Assembly: GCA_002842035.1 (NCBI GenBank)
Contig: PHBP01000010.1
Span: 77,381-141,380, forward strand
Source of the DNA: Candidatus Cloacimonetes bacterium HGW-Cloacimonetes-2
GTDB taxonomy: Bacteria > Cloacimonadota > Cloacimonadia > Cloacimonadales > Cloacimonadaceae
Length of the DNA: 64,000 bases
Direction of reading: 5' to 3'
Positions 10,088-19,182 of this stretch are shown in pieces (positions within the stretch are counted from its first letter, which is position 1; the number at the start of each line of letters is the position of its first letter). Both the position numbers and the translations under genes were made by a program. The notes below the pieces were generated by a model, which was not told the origin of the DNA, did not search any database, and was given only the letters and a program-made list of their open reading frames with translations.

Positions 10088-10663
10088 ATGCGTCGTCTAG
10101 TTATTGTGGGAGTGATCGGCTTGATCCTCCTGATCTCCGCCTGCGGAAAAAATAAGACCGAAAATCCTGCTCCGGTGGATACTGTCGTTGAAAATAGCAT
10201 CGGTGTGTGGAGCGTCCAGGATATCCGCTCAGTTGCGCAGAACCTGGTAAGAGATATGTTGGCAGAGAATTGGCTCAGCCGTTACCAAGAAGAGAACCTG
10301 CGCAAACCGGTCCTGATGATTGCTGGGATTCAAAATCTTACCGATGAACACATCGCGGTCGAAAACCTGGAGCGCGAGATCTCCAGGGAATTGCTGAGAT
10401 CAGGCCAGGTGAGATTCACCGCCCTGCGCGAAGACAGACCAATCCAGGAAGTAACCGAAGAAGACGCAGAAGCTGATATCGAACCCGCTGCGGCAGATTA
10501 TGCCATCAAGGGGATCATCCAACGTGTGGGCAACACCTCAGATAATGTGCGCAGCAAGCTTTATCAGACAGAGATTACGCTGGTCGAAATGATGAGCGGA
10601 ACAGCTGTCCACAGAGGTTCTTACACTCTTCAAATTCAAGTAAACAGAATACAGGAGAACTAA
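10088..10663 (+). CDS. LpoB-like lipoprotein
   Basis: The 191-residue protein has a lipobox (LILLISAC, Cys about residue 19) and a body resembling the LpoB/CsgG fold: KPVLMIAGIQNLTDEHI, then an alternating beta-alpha region ending YQTEITLVEMMSGTAVHRGSYTLQI. LpoB is an outer-membrane lipoprotein that activates a penicillin-binding protein in enterobacteria; here only the fold resemblance is visible. ATG 10088 has GGAG 5 bases upstream and opens with the signal peptide. Its TAA overlaps the next ATG (TAATG), so it is coupled to the phosphotransacylase genes, a partnership with no obvious functional sense. Confidence 0.75.
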   Translation: MRRLVIVGVIGLILLISACGKNKTENPAPVDTVVENSIGVWSVQDIRSVAQNLVRDMLAENWLSRYQEENLRKPVLMIAGIQNLTDEHIAVENLEREISRELLRSGQVRFTALREDRPIQEVTEEDAEADIEPAAADYAIKGIIQRVGNTSDNVRSKLYQTEITLVEMMSGTAVHRGSYTLQIQVNRIQEN

Positions 10664-11565
10664 TGCCGATTACCAAATTGGACCAGATTTTTGACGTGCT
10701 GAAGAGCAGACCCAAAAAGAGACTTGTGGCTGCCTGGGCTGTAGATTCACATACTGTAGTCGCTGTCGCCGAAGCTATCAAGATAGGGATTATCGATGGC
10801 ATCCTGGTAGGCGATACCAATATGATCAATGATATCTGCCAGAAAGAGCAGATCGATCCGGCAATCTTTAGGATCGTCCACGAAACCGATGACATCGCGG
10901 CTGCTGCCAAAGCTGTTGCTATGATCAATGCCGGAGAGGGTGATTTCCTGATGAAAGGGTTGCTCTCCACTGATCGCTATATGCGGGCTATCCTCAATAA
11001 GGAAGTGGGTATGATGAATCCTGGAGCTGTGCTTTCACACGTTACCGTGATCGAGCCTCCTGCCTATCATAAACTACTGGCAGTAGGCGATGTAGCGATA
11101 ATCCCGGCACCGGATTTGGCACAGAAGACAGCAATCCTGAATTATCTGATCAAGGTCAGTAAGCTTTTGGGTATCGAGCGTCCCAAAGTAGGCATCCTGG
11201 CTCCATCCGAGCAGGTTTTACCCAAGGTTCCATCAAGTGTTGAAGCCTCAATTTTGAGCAAGATGAATCATCGCGGCCAGATCAAGGATGCGATCGTGGA
11301 AGGTCCTCTTGGAATGGACGTGATCATCGATAAGGAAAGCGCCGATATCAAGGGACTCAAGAGCGAAGTCTGCGGCGATGCGGATTGCATCCTGTTCCCT
11401 GCTATTGAGGCCGGAAACGTGTTTTACAAGACAATGACCAAGTTTTGCGGAGCCAATCTCTGCGCAATCGTTATGGGTGCCAGAGTGCCGGCGGTGCTCT
11501 CATCCCGTGGAGATAGCGAACAAACCAAGCTATACAGCATTGCGCTGGCAGCTTTGATGGCGTAA
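10663..11565 (+). CDS. ptb: Phosphate acyltransferase (phosphate butyryltransferase type), first paralogue
   Basis: The 300-residue protein is of the phosphate acetyl/butyryltransferase family, which interconverts acyl-CoA and acyl phosphate. Visible features are the ILVGD block near the N-terminus, GDFLMKGLLSTDRYMRAIL, GILAPSEQVLPKVPSSVEA and the C-terminal GDADCILFPAIEAGNVFYK substrate region. The length fits Ptb (about 300) rather than Pta (about 330). A second paralogue follows after 2 bases. No acyl kinase is nearby. Substrate (butyryl, propionyl or branched chain) cannot be told from sequence. Confidence 0.85.
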   Translation: MPITKLDQIFDVLKSRPKKRLVAAWAVDSHTVVAVAEAIKIGIIDGILVGDTNMINDICQKEQIDPAIFRIVHETDDIAAAAKAVAMINAGEGDFLMKGLLSTDRYMRAILNKEVGMMNPGAVLSHVTVIEPPAYHKLLAVGDVAIIPAPDLAQKTAILNYLIKVSKLLGIERPKVGILAPSEQVLPKVPSSVEASILSKMNHRGQIKDAIVEGPLGMDVIIDKESADIKGLKSEVCGDADCILFPAIEAGNVFYKTMTKFCGANLCAIVMGARVPAVLSSRGDSEQTKLYSIALAALMA

Positions 11566-11567
11566 TT

Positions 11568-12482
11568 ATGGCGATCAGAAAGCTCTCCGAATTGGCTTTG
11601 GCCGTAAAGGCAAAAGGCACCAAGACCCGGATTGCGGTCGTGAGCGCGGAGGATTCCAATACCCTCGGTGCAATAATCCGTGCCGCTGTGGAAGAATTTG
11701 TAAGCCCCATACTGCTGGGTTCTAAAGACAAGATAATGGCGCTCTGCGAGGCAGAAGAGCTTCCCTGCCACGAAGGCTGGATCATTGATTGTGCCAGTGA
11801 GGTGGAAGCTGCCAAGAAAGCTGTCGAGATGGTGCGTGGAGGTGAAGCGGACGTCCTGATGAAGGGCCTGATCGGGACTGATAAGTTCCTGAAGGCAGTC
11901 CTGGACAAGGAAAAAGGCTTGCTGCCTCCCAAGGCTGTGATGAGCTACGTTTGTGCTTTGGAGCTACCCCGTTATGACAAGCTGCTCTTTGTCTCGGATA
12001 CGGCTGTACTGCCTTATCCCAATCTGGATCAGTTGATTGCGATGACCAATTATGCTGTCAGGATGGCACATCGTTTTGGCATAGAACAGCCTAAAGTAGC
12101 GTTGATATCAGCAACCGAAAAACCCGGTGCTGCTTTCCCTGCTTCGCTGGACTATGCGATGATCACCAAGATGGCAGAGCGTGGACAGATCAAGGATTGC
12201 ATCATAGACGGACCTCTGGATATCTTTTTAGCGTGTGATCCCTCCAGCTTGGAGATCAAAGGTGTGGACACTCCAATCGGTGGTGATGCCGACGTCCTGA
12301 TCTTCCCCAATATCGAGGCTGCGAATAGCTTTTACAAGGGCTTGATGCTCTTTGCCGGGGGAGAACTGGCTGGCTTGATTCAGGGTACTATCGCTCCGGT
12401 CGTGGTGATGTCACGCTCGGAAAGCGCTGAATCCAAATACTACTGCATAGCACTATCCTGTCTGATGGCGGAGGAAAGATGA
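11568..12482 (+). CDS. Phosphate acyltransferase, second paralogue
   Basis: The 304-residue protein is of the same family and architecture as its upstream neighbour: GEADVLMKGLIGTDKFLKAVL, ALISATEKPGAAFPASLDYAMI and GGDADVLIFPNIEAANSFYKG. The two differ substantially along their length, so this is an old duplication. They may act on different acyl groups or form one enzyme. Its TGA overlaps the ATG of rpiB (ATGA). Confidence 0.85.
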   Translation: MAIRKLSELALAVKAKGTKTRIAVVSAEDSNTLGAIIRAAVEEFVSPILLGSKDKIMALCEAEELPCHEGWIIDCASEVEAAKKAVEMVRGGEADVLMKGLIGTDKFLKAVLDKEKGLLPPKAVMSYVCALELPRYDKLLFVSDTAVLPYPNLDQLIAMTNYAVRMAHRFGIEQPKVALISATEKPGAAFPASLDYAMITKMAERGQIKDCIIDGPLDIFLACDPSSLEIKGVDTPIGGDADVLIFPNIEAANSFYKGLMLFAGGELAGLIQGTIAPVVVMSRSESAESKYYCIALSCLMAEER

Positions 12483-12919
12483 GGCTGGCAATCGCAAGCG
12501 ACCACGCCGGATACTGCCTCAAAGAGCAGCTCAAGGCAGCTCTACCGGAATATGAATGGACGGACTACGGCTGCTACAGCGAAGACAGTATGGATTATCC
12601 CGATACAGCCCGTCCCGCTGCATTGGCAGTGGCTACCGGATCCTGCGATAAAGGTATCCTGATCTGCGGAAGCGGAATAGGTATGAGTATCAGTGGCAAC
12701 AAAGTAAAAGGTATTCGAGCTGCGCTTTGTACTAATACCGATGTAGCCAGGCTTTCACGGCAGCATAATGATGCCAATGTCCTGGTGCTGGCAGCTCGTT
12801 TTACTGCCTTTCATTATGCCCTGGATATCTGTAAGACCTGGCTTTCCAGCTCCTTTGAGGGTGGCAGGCATCAAAACAGAATAGAAAAGATTAAAAAGAT
12901 AGAAGGAGATTCACAATGA
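12479..12919 (+). CDS. rpiB: Ribose-5-phosphate isomerase B
   Basis: The 146-residue protein shows the RpiB pattern: [20 protein letters not shown], the active-site Cys in [16 protein letters not shown], the R in GIRAALC and the C-terminal NVLVLAARF. It interconverts ribose 5-phosphate and ribulose 5-phosphate. It overlaps both neighbours by four bases (ATGA) and precedes glyA, an arrangement common in many bacteria. Confidence 0.95.
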   Translation: MRLAIASDHAGYCLKEQLKAALPEYEWTDYGCYSEDSMDYPDTARPAALAVATGSCDKGILICGSGIGMSISGNKVKGIRAALCTNTDVARLSRQHNDANVLVLAARFTAFHYALDICKTWLSSSFEGGRHQNRIEKIKKIEGDSQ

Positions 12920-14211
12920 ATCACATCAAGAGCTTCGATCCCGAACTCTATACCGCGATGCACGCGGAATTGGTGAGAGAGCGCGAAAACCTCGAGCTGA
13001 TCGCCTCTGAAAACTTCACCTCGCTGGCAGTATTGGAAGCCCAGGGCAGCGTCCTGACCAATAAGTATGCCGAAGGCTATCCTTATCGCTGGAGCAAGAA
13101 GACCGGCAAGCCCAATTATGCCCTTTATGGCAGATATTACGGCGGCTGCGAACACATCGACGAAGTGGAACGTCTCGCTATCGAACGTGCCAAAGAGCTC
13201 TTTGGAGCAGAACACGCAAACGTACAGCCTCACGCCGGTTCTCCTGCCAATATGGCAGCCTACTTCACGCTGGTCAAGCCCGGTGACACCGTGCTGTCAC
13301 TGGAACTGGCTCATGGCGGACACCTTACTCACGGACATCCGCTTTCCTTCTCGGGACAGCTTTACAACATCATCCACTACACTGTGGATCCCCAGACCGA
13401 GCAGTTTGATTACGAGCAGATTATGCGTCTGGCAGAAGAGCACAAGCCTCAGATGATCCTCACCGGTGCCTCAGCCTATCCTCGCAAGATAGATTTTGCC
13501 CGCTTCCGTGAGATAGCTGACAAAGTCGGTGCCAAGTTCATGGTGGATATGGCACACATCGCAGGTCTCGTGGCTGCCGGTTTGCACGACAACCCGGTGC
13601 CCTATGCCGATGTAGTTACCACCACGACCCATAAGACTCTGCGTGGACCCCGCAGCGGCCTCATTCTCTGCAAAGAAGAATATGCCAAGGCGATAGACGG
13701 CAACGTCTTCCCCGGTCTGCAGGGCGGACCTCTGATGCACATCATTGCTGCTAAGGCTGTTGCTTTTAAGGAAGCACTGGAGCCTGCTTTCAAGACCTAT
13801 CAGCAGAATGTAGTCGCCAATGCTGCAGCTTTGGCCAAAGACCTGATGGCCAATGGATTCAAGCTAGTTTCCGGTGGCACCGATACTCACCTGATGCTGC
13901 TCAATCTGGGCACAGAGGAAGAAGGCGGTCCCAGCGGCAAGAAGATGGAAGAAGCCCTCGATATGGCGGGCATAACCGCAAATAAGAACACCGTTCCTTT
14001 CGATACCCGCAGTCCCTTCGTGGCGTCCGGTATCCGTCTCGGAACTCCATCTGTCACTACCCGTGGTATGGGCGTCCCGGAGATGAAGCAGATTGCCGAC
14101 CTCATCAAGAAGGTTCGCGATAATCACGATAACGAAGAATTCCTGGCAGGAATGAAGGCAGAAGTGCGTGCACTTACAGCTCGGTTCCCGCTCTATCCTG
14201 AATTGGGATAA
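12916..14211 (+). CDS. glyA: Serine hydroxymethyltransferase
   Basis: This 431-residue PLP enzyme moves a one-carbon unit between serine and tetrahydrofolate. It has the N-terminal [33 protein letters not shown] and the PLP lysine in [21 protein letters not shown] lies just before the ATG, inside the end of rpiB. It is the last gene of the operon and is followed by a strong terminator. It complements fhs at 3.5 kb. Confidence 0.97.
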   Translation: MNHIKSFDPELYTAMHAELVRERENLELIASENFTSLAVLEAQGSVLTNKYAEGYPYRWSKKTGKPNYALYGRYYGGCEHIDEVERLAIERAKELFGAEHANVQPHAGSPANMAAYFTLVKPGDTVLSLELAHGGHLTHGHPLSFSGQLYNIIHYTVDPQTEQFDYEQIMRLAEEHKPQMILTGASAYPRKIDFARFREIADKVGAKFMVDMAHIAGLVAAGLHDNPVPYADVVTTTTHKTLRGPRSGLILCKEEYAKAIDGNVFPGLQGGPLMHIIAAKAVAFKEALEPAFKTYQQNVVANAAALAKDLMANGFKLVSGGTDTHLMLLNLGTEEEGGPSGKKMEEALDMAGITANKNTVPFDTRSPFVASGIRLGTPSVTTRGMGVPEMKQIADLIKKVRDNHDNEEFLAGMKAEVRALTARFPLYPELG

Positions 14212-14236
14212 TATACGAAACAGCTTAGAAAACACT

Positions 14237-14276
14237 CAGACGGGCGGAATGCACAATTCTGCCCGTCTGTCTTTTC
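14237..14276 (+). terminator. Terminator of the ptb-rpiB-glyA operon
   Basis: A 14-bp stem with one G-T pair (14237-14250 with 14256-14269), a 5-nt loop and the tail TCTTTTCT. It lies 26 bases after the glyA stop. Confidence 0.9.
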
Positions 14277-14321
14277 TGTAATGAACATTCCCGGAACCAC
14301 CGGGCATAGAAAGGAGTATCT

Positions 14322-15701
14322 ATGAAAGTACTGGAATTGAAACAAAGCCTCCCAGCGGGGCTGGATTATTGGGAGATCAAGCAGCAGGAAAACCGCGAGC
14401 AAATGGTCTTTTTCCTCGATGGCAATATGACAAGCAACAACCGGAGCTCTTCCTTGGGTATTATGTGCCGGGCTTACAAGGATGGTGTCTGGGGACTGGC
14501 TTCCAGCGCTCTGGGTGATAGTGCCACTCTCAGCCGGATCTGCGGTAAAGCAGCTTCCAATGCGGCTCTTCTTGCCAAGCACCGCGCCGGTAAACAATTC
14601 CTGCTCCCCTCCAATCCTGCTCAGGGTGAGTATCTCTTTTACACCAGAAAAGAGCCTTGGAGCTTTGCCCAGAGACGGGACTTCCTGCTGGAACTGGACA
14701 ACTATCTTAAAACCAAGTATCCCGGTCTCAGTTCCCGGCAGGTAGGAATTCGTCAGGACGAGACAGAGAAGCATATCATCACCTCCGATGGCGGTGATAT
14801 GCACGTGATGATCCCCCGATCCTTCCTCTATTTATTGATGGTGGATTCAGGTCCAGACGGCCCTGTGCAGAGCTATCGTGCTCTAGGTGGCTTCGGTCAG
14901 TTTGAAGATATCTACAGCGACCCCAAAGAGGTCTATGAGGAGATTGAGAAGATCTACCGGGAAACTCAGGATATGAAAGAAGCTGTATATGCCCGTGCCG
15001 GGAGCTTTGATTGCGTATTGGACGCCCGTCTGGCAGGTATCCTGGCTCACGAAGCTATTGGTCACACCACGGAGGCGGACTTTGTGCTGGGTGGCTCCAT
15101 TGCCGGTGATTACCTGAACCAGCCGGTTGCATCTGATCTGGTGAGCCTGATTGATATCGCCAATACCTACGACAACACGCTTTGCCCCGTGCCCGTTTTT
15201 ATTGATGATGAAGGCACTTTGGCAGAGGATTGCGTGATTATTGATAAAGGTATCCTGAAAAGCTATATGCACAACAAAGAATCCGCCGCAATGCTTGATA
15301 TGCAGCTTACCGGAAATGCCCGCGGACACAATTTTGACGACGAACCCCTGATCCGTATGCGCAATACGATGATAGTACCCGGCAAAGATAAACTTGCCGA
15401 GATGATCGCCTCTATCGAGGATGGCTACTATCTCGTAGAATCAAGTAATGGTCAGGCCGATGCCACCAGTGAATTTATGTTTGGCATTTCCCTGGGCTAC
15501 GAGGTCAAGAATGGTAAGCTGGGCAAAGCCATCAAGAGCACCACTATGAGTGGAGTGGCTTTTGATCTGCTCAAGACTGTCACAATGGTCTCCGATGATA
15601 TGTACTGGACTGGCTCCGGAATGTGCGGAAAGAAACAGAGCATCCAGGTCGGAATGGGCGGACCCGCCATAAAGTGCCGCGTCAATCTGGGAGGTAAATA
15701 A
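14322..15701 (+). CDS. tldD: TldD family metalloprotease
   Basis: The 459-residue protein belongs to the TldD/PmbA family. The zinc motif HEAIGH (residues about 243-248) sits in GILAHEAIGHTTEADFVLGG, and the C-terminal region with GEVKNGK-like and GKKQSIQVGMGGPAIK sequences completes the usual half of the TldD-TldE heterodimer, a cage that degrades unfolded peptides and matures some modified peptides. GAAAGGAG precedes the ATG. Its TAA overlaps the ATG of the partner gene (TAATG). Confidence 0.92.
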   Translation: MKVLELKQSLPAGLDYWEIKQQENREQMVFFLDGNMTSNNRSSSLGIMCRAYKDGVWGLASSALGDSATLSRICGKAASNAALLAKHRAGKQFLLPSNPAQGEYLFYTRKEPWSFAQRRDFLLELDNYLKTKYPGLSSRQVGIRQDETEKHIITSDGGDMHVMIPRSFLYLLMVDSGPDGPVQSYRALGGFGQFEDIYSDPKEVYEEIEKIYRETQDMKEAVYARAGSFDCVLDARLAGILAHEAIGHTTEADFVLGGSIAGDYLNQPVASDLVSLIDIANTYDNTLCPVPVFIDDEGTLAEDCVIIDKGILKSYMHNKESAAMLDMQLTGNARGHNFDDEPLIRMRNTMIVPGKDKLAEMIASIEDGYYLVESSNGQADATSEFMFGISLGYEVKNGKLGKAIKSTTMSGVAFDLLKTVTMVSDDMYWTGSGMCGKKQSIQVGMGGPAIKCRVNLGGK

Positions 15702-16987
15702 TGGAACATATCTGTAAACAACTGATAGACCGTCTCCTAAAGAACGGTGCCGATAAAGCGGTCGTAAGTTTCAATCAGACAGAGACCAGCGAATTCAACC
15801 TTATCTACAAGGAGCTGAACCTATTGCGTTCACTGGAATCCACCCGGCTCAGTCTCTTTGCCATCAAAGACAACAAACGCGCCATCAAATCTATCAACCA
15901 GATCGATGAAGCCTCACTTGAAGAAGCCATCACCGAGCTGATGCAGAGCGTTAAAGATGGCAATCCCGATCCTGCCTTTGACATCGCCGATTACCAGGAG
16001 CCGGCTGCCTTCACCGATGGAGCGCTGGAGCCGGATAACGACCTGATTGTCAGCCGCTTATCTGAGTTTTCCAGTGAGATGAAGGCTCACTTCCCCTTCG
16101 TCCACTTTGATGCCAGTATGAGCCATACACATTCCAAGACCAGGTTTATGAATTCCAATGGTATAGATGTAACGATGGAGCGTGGTTATTACGAATTTTC
16201 CACAATGTTTACCGCCAAAAAAGATGGCAAGATGAGCTCGATGAATTACACCTATTTCCAGGCACCCAATCTGGACAAACCCTGTATGGAGATCAATCAG
16301 AGCCGTGAATTGATCCGCCAGATTGTAGAGCAGACTCATCCGGATACGATTCCGCAAAAGTTTGTGGGAGAGGTGATTCTGGCACCCTTCGTCTTGGGAG
16401 GTTTGGTGCACACCCTGATCCAAAGCCACTTTGGAGATGGCGCTCTGATCAGCAAGGTAAGTCTATATCCTGATCACTTGAACCAAAAGCTCTTTAGCGA
16501 AAAACTCACTGTCACGAGCCGTCCCCGCGATCCTAAGCAAGCGATGAAGTATTTCATCACCAACGACGGTTATCTCGCCAGTGAGCAAGCCATTATCGAA
16601 GATGGAGAGCTAAAAGTCTATCCGATCTCCATTTATGCTGCCAATAAGACCGGTAAGCCTTTTGCCCATTGCCACTCCAATAATCTCGTAATCGAGCCTG
16701 GAGAAATTGCTTTGGCAGAGATGATCAAAGATACCAAAGAGGGAATACTCTGTATGAGAGCCTCTTACGGCAGTCCCAGTCCTCAGGGCGATATGTCCAC
16801 CGTGGCAAAGAACAGCTATTACATCAAAGATGGCAAGATCGTCTGCCCGGTCAAGGAAACGATGATCTCGTTCAACCTGATCGAAGCGATGAATAATATC
16901 GTGGATTTCAGCAGTGAAACACACAATGCCGGTGAGATGATTATGCCCTATATGAGGTTCAGCGGAGCAATCGTATCGGGAGCTTAG
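15701..16987 (+). CDS. pmbA: TldE/PmbA, partner of TldD
   Basis: The 428-residue protein has the TldE fold without an HExxxH motif, as expected for the non-catalytic partner. Family-like segments are MEHICKQLIDRLLKNGADKA at the start, the central VGEVILAPFVLGGLVHTL and GNLVIEPG-like HSNNLVIEPGEIALAEMI. It is translationally coupled to tldD. No modified-peptide precursor or maturation gene is seen nearby, so a general protein-turnover role is more likely. Confidence 0.9.
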   Translation: MEHICKQLIDRLLKNGADKAVVSFNQTETSEFNLIYKELNLLRSLESTRLSLFAIKDNKRAIKSINQIDEASLEEAITELMQSVKDGNPDPAFDIADYQEPAAFTDGALEPDNDLIVSRLSEFSSEMKAHFPFVHFDASMSHTHSKTRFMNSNGIDVTMERGYYEFSTMFTAKKDGKMSSMNYTYFQAPNLDKPCMEINQSRELIRQIVEQTHPDTIPQKFVGEVILAPFVLGGLVHTLIQSHFGDGALISKVSLYPDHLNQKLFSEKLTVTSRPRDPKQAMKYFITNDGYLASEQAIIEDGELKVYPISIYAANKTGKPFAHCHSNNLVIEPGEIALAEMIKDTKEGILCMRASYGSPSPQGDMSTVAKNSYYIKDGKIVCPVKETMISFNLIEAMNNIVDFSSETHNAGEMIMPYMRFSGAIVSGA

Positions 16988-17060
16988 CAGTTAGTAGTCA
17001 GGCAGTTATAGCTTGATCGCTGCGCATAGTTCAAAGATCGTACCTACGCGTATGTAACCG

Positions 17061-17190
17061 TCCCTCCTGCTTGAATTCTCTGGTGATCCCCTAGTGATCC
17101 TCTGGTGATTCCCTTGTGGCGACAAGGGAATCACCAGAGCAGTGCGAGGGGTTTGCCTGTGTTTTCAAAGGGGAGGAATCAACAAGGAGT
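17061..17190. repeat. Dispersed intergenic repeat, class A copy 1
   Basis: This element lies in the 350-base gap between pmbA and the DUF4139-type gene; otherwise the gap holds no coding sequence I can support. It has three or four 11-bp units (TCTGGTGATCC, CCTAGTGATCC, TCTGGTGATTC) and then a perfect hairpin: 17101-17117 pairs with 17122-17138, 17 bp around the loop GGCG. The tail TTTCAAAGGGGA is shared with the second copy at 49492-49620. A further small inverted pair, ACAAGGAG 17182-17189 with CTCCTTGT 17213-17220, follows. Confidence 0.85.
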
Positions 17191-17337
17191 AAAGAAACTC
17201 CTTTCTCCTTTGCTCCTTGTCTAATCTGAAATTCGCTATGATCAGCACAAGTAACGAGCCTCAAGAAATTTCTTGGAGTAAAAGCCCTTTAGCGAGTATA
17301 CTATATTAAAGAACAAAATTTCCTTTAGGAGGAAGCT

Positions 17338-18681
17338 GTGAAAAATAGCTTGCTGGTAGTATTGGTACTGAGCCTGATGAGTGTTGGCTTGGTGGCAGAA
17401 GATTGGATCACAATCTACAACGATGATCTTTCCTTGGTGCGCAGCCAAATGGATTTGGAACTGCAGGAAGGAAGACAAGAATACAACTATTCGGATATTA
17501 CGTCCAGAATCAATGCTGCATCGGTGATTGTAAGCTCGCTGAACAATCAAATCCGCGTGGCAGAGCAGAATTACGAGTATGATCTGGCTGGAAAAGCCCA
17601 AATTATGGCAAAGTACATCGACAAAGAAGTAACGATGCTCACCAAGAATCAGGCGACTGTATATAGCGGCATAATGAAGTTTTACGATGGCAGCTCCATA
17701 GGCCTGCTGGAAAGCGGAACAAACAGACTTTTGATCCTGAGCGAAGCCGAAGTGGAAGTGATCCAACTGGCAGAGCTTCCCTCCAATTTCTATACCCGGC
17801 CGACCCTGCATTGGAGCTTGATTGCTCCCCGCGCTGCCAGGTATCCGCTCCAGCTTACCTATCTTAGCGGTGGTTTTAGCTGGGATGTGGCTTACAACGC
17901 AGTCTGGAATGGCGAAAAGCTCGCTCTCAATTCCTGGGTGACCATCCGCAATTACTCCGGCAGAGCCTTTAACAACGTCAATCTCAAGCTTGTGGCAGGC
18001 GATATCAACCGGGTGAGCAATGTGTACAAATCTTATGATGAAATGACATTGGACCGGGCTACGATGGCAGGCGGAATGGCAGCACCCTCCTTTGAAGAGA
18101 GAGCATTTCACGATTTCCACCTTTACAGCCTCGATCAGAAGGTCTCATTTGCAAACAATCAGACCAAACAGTTGGAGCTTTACCCTCTGCAAAATGTCAA
18201 TGCTCGTTCCGAATATGCTTACTACGTCCATTCCAATAGCGTGCTGAGCAATATCATCTTCCGCAATACCGAAGCTGAAGGCCTGGGAAAACCGCTGCCC
18301 AAGGGAATCTTCACGATTTACCGGGCGGATGTGGATGGAAATCTGGAATTGATCGGCGAAGACAGCATCGAGCATACCAGCCGTAATGAAGAGGTAACCC
18401 TCACCACAGGCAAAGCCTTTGATCTGGTAGCTTCCACAGTTGTCAGAGATGCCCGCAGCATTAGCCAGAGAGTCTCGGAACGTACGATCCAGGTAACGCT
18501 GCGCAACAACAGTGAAGAAGCCAAGTCGATCAAGGTCTATCACCAGCTCAATGCCAATAGCCGGATTGTCGAATCCCAGAGACCCTACGAGGTCAATAAC
18601 GAGCTCAAGGCAACGATCCCGATTCAGATCGCGGCCGGGGAAGAGATTATCTTTACCTTTAGGGAAAGATCAGAGTATTGA
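17338..18681 (+). CDS. Exported DUF4139-type protein
   Basis: The 447-residue protein starts at GTG with AGGAGG 5 bases upstream and has a signal peptide (LLVVLVLSLMSVGLVAED). The body matches the DUF4139/mucoidy-inhibitor-like style: an opening VYNDDLSLVR-like strand, LHWSLIAPRAARYPLQLTYLSGGFSWDVAYNAVW in the middle, and the C-terminal VTLRNNSEEAKSIKVYHQLN beta-sandwich with KATIPIQIAAGEEIIFTF. Proteins of this family are periplasmic or secreted, of unknown function. It is a single-gene unit followed by a terminator. Confidence 0.75.
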   Translation: MKNSLLVVLVLSLMSVGLVAEDWITIYNDDLSLVRSQMDLELQEGRQEYNYSDITSRINAASVIVSSLNNQIRVAEQNYEYDLAGKAQIMAKYIDKEVTMLTKNQATVYSGIMKFYDGSSIGLLESGTNRLLILSEAEVEVIQLAELPSNFYTRPTLHWSLIAPRAARYPLQLTYLSGGFSWDVAYNAVWNGEKLALNSWVTIRNYSGRAFNNVNLKLVAGDINRVSNVYKSYDEMTLDRATMAGGMAAPSFEERAFHDFHLYSLDQKVSFANNQTKQLELYPLQNVNARSEYAYYVHSNSVLSNIIFRNTEAEGLGKPLPKGIFTIYRADVDGNLELIGEDSIEHTSRNEEVTLTTGKAFDLVASTVVRDARSISQRVSERTIQVTLRNNSEEAKSIKVYHQLNANSRIVESQRPYEVNNELKATIPIQIAAGEEIIFTFRERSEY

Positions 18682-18686
18682 TTTAG

Positions 18687-18731
18687 AGCTTGTTGTGGGA
18701 ATCTTGCAAGAGGTTCCCACAGCTTTTTTTT
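18687..18731 (+). terminator. Terminator or attenuator between the DUF4139-type gene and hsp20
   Basis: An 8-bp GC-rich stem (TGTGGGAA 18694-18701 with 18714-18721) is followed, two bases on, by eight T residues at 18724-18731. The T tract ends exactly at the GAGG ribosome site of the small heat-shock gene, so read-through or local refolding could affect that gene. Confidence 0.8.
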
Positions 18732-18741
18732 GAGGTTTGAA

Positions 18742-19182
18742 ATGAACGACAATATCTATACGAATCTAAAGGGTATTCAGCGTGAAATGCTAAGGCTATT
18801 GGGAGAAGTCTCCAGCCTTACCAATAGTCCCCTGGCGATTGAGGACGCCCTGGATGAAGTTTGGCATCCCAAGTGCGATGTCTATCAGACAGATGACGAA
18901 TGGGTGATTATTGTGGAACTGGCAGGGGTCAGCAAAGAAGAGATCAGCATATCGCTGAGCGATGATTATCTGAGGATCAGCGGTAACCGTAGCTTTTGCC
19001 CGGACAAGCATCCCGGCTGCTACTACAATATGGAGATCGAGACAGGTAACTTTGAGCGGAGGATATTCTTCCCCGATATGACAATCGACAAGGACAATCC
19101 CAAGGTAACCTATATCAATGGCATCCTGAGGATTGCCTTCAAGATTCAGGCCAGGATAGAACGGATTATCCCAATAAACTGA
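18742..19182 (+). CDS. Small heat-shock protein, Hsp20/alpha-crystallin family
   Basis: The 146-residue chaperone has the alpha-crystallin domain from about residue 45: PKCDVYQTDDEWVIIVELAG, then VSKEEISISLSDDYLRISGN and the closing GILRIAFK. It holds unfolding proteins in a refoldable state. ATG 18742 is preceded by GAGG at 6 bases; a TTG 12 bases upstream is possible but unneeded. No separate promoter is obvious between the upstream terminator and the gene. Confidence 0.9.
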   Translation: MNDNIYTNLKGIQREMLRLLGEVSSLTNSPLAIEDALDEVWHPKCDVYQTDDEWVIIVELAGVSKEEISISLSDDYLRISGNRSFCPDKHPGCYYNMEIETGNFERRIFFPDMTIDKDNPKVTYINGILRIAFKIQARIERIIPIN

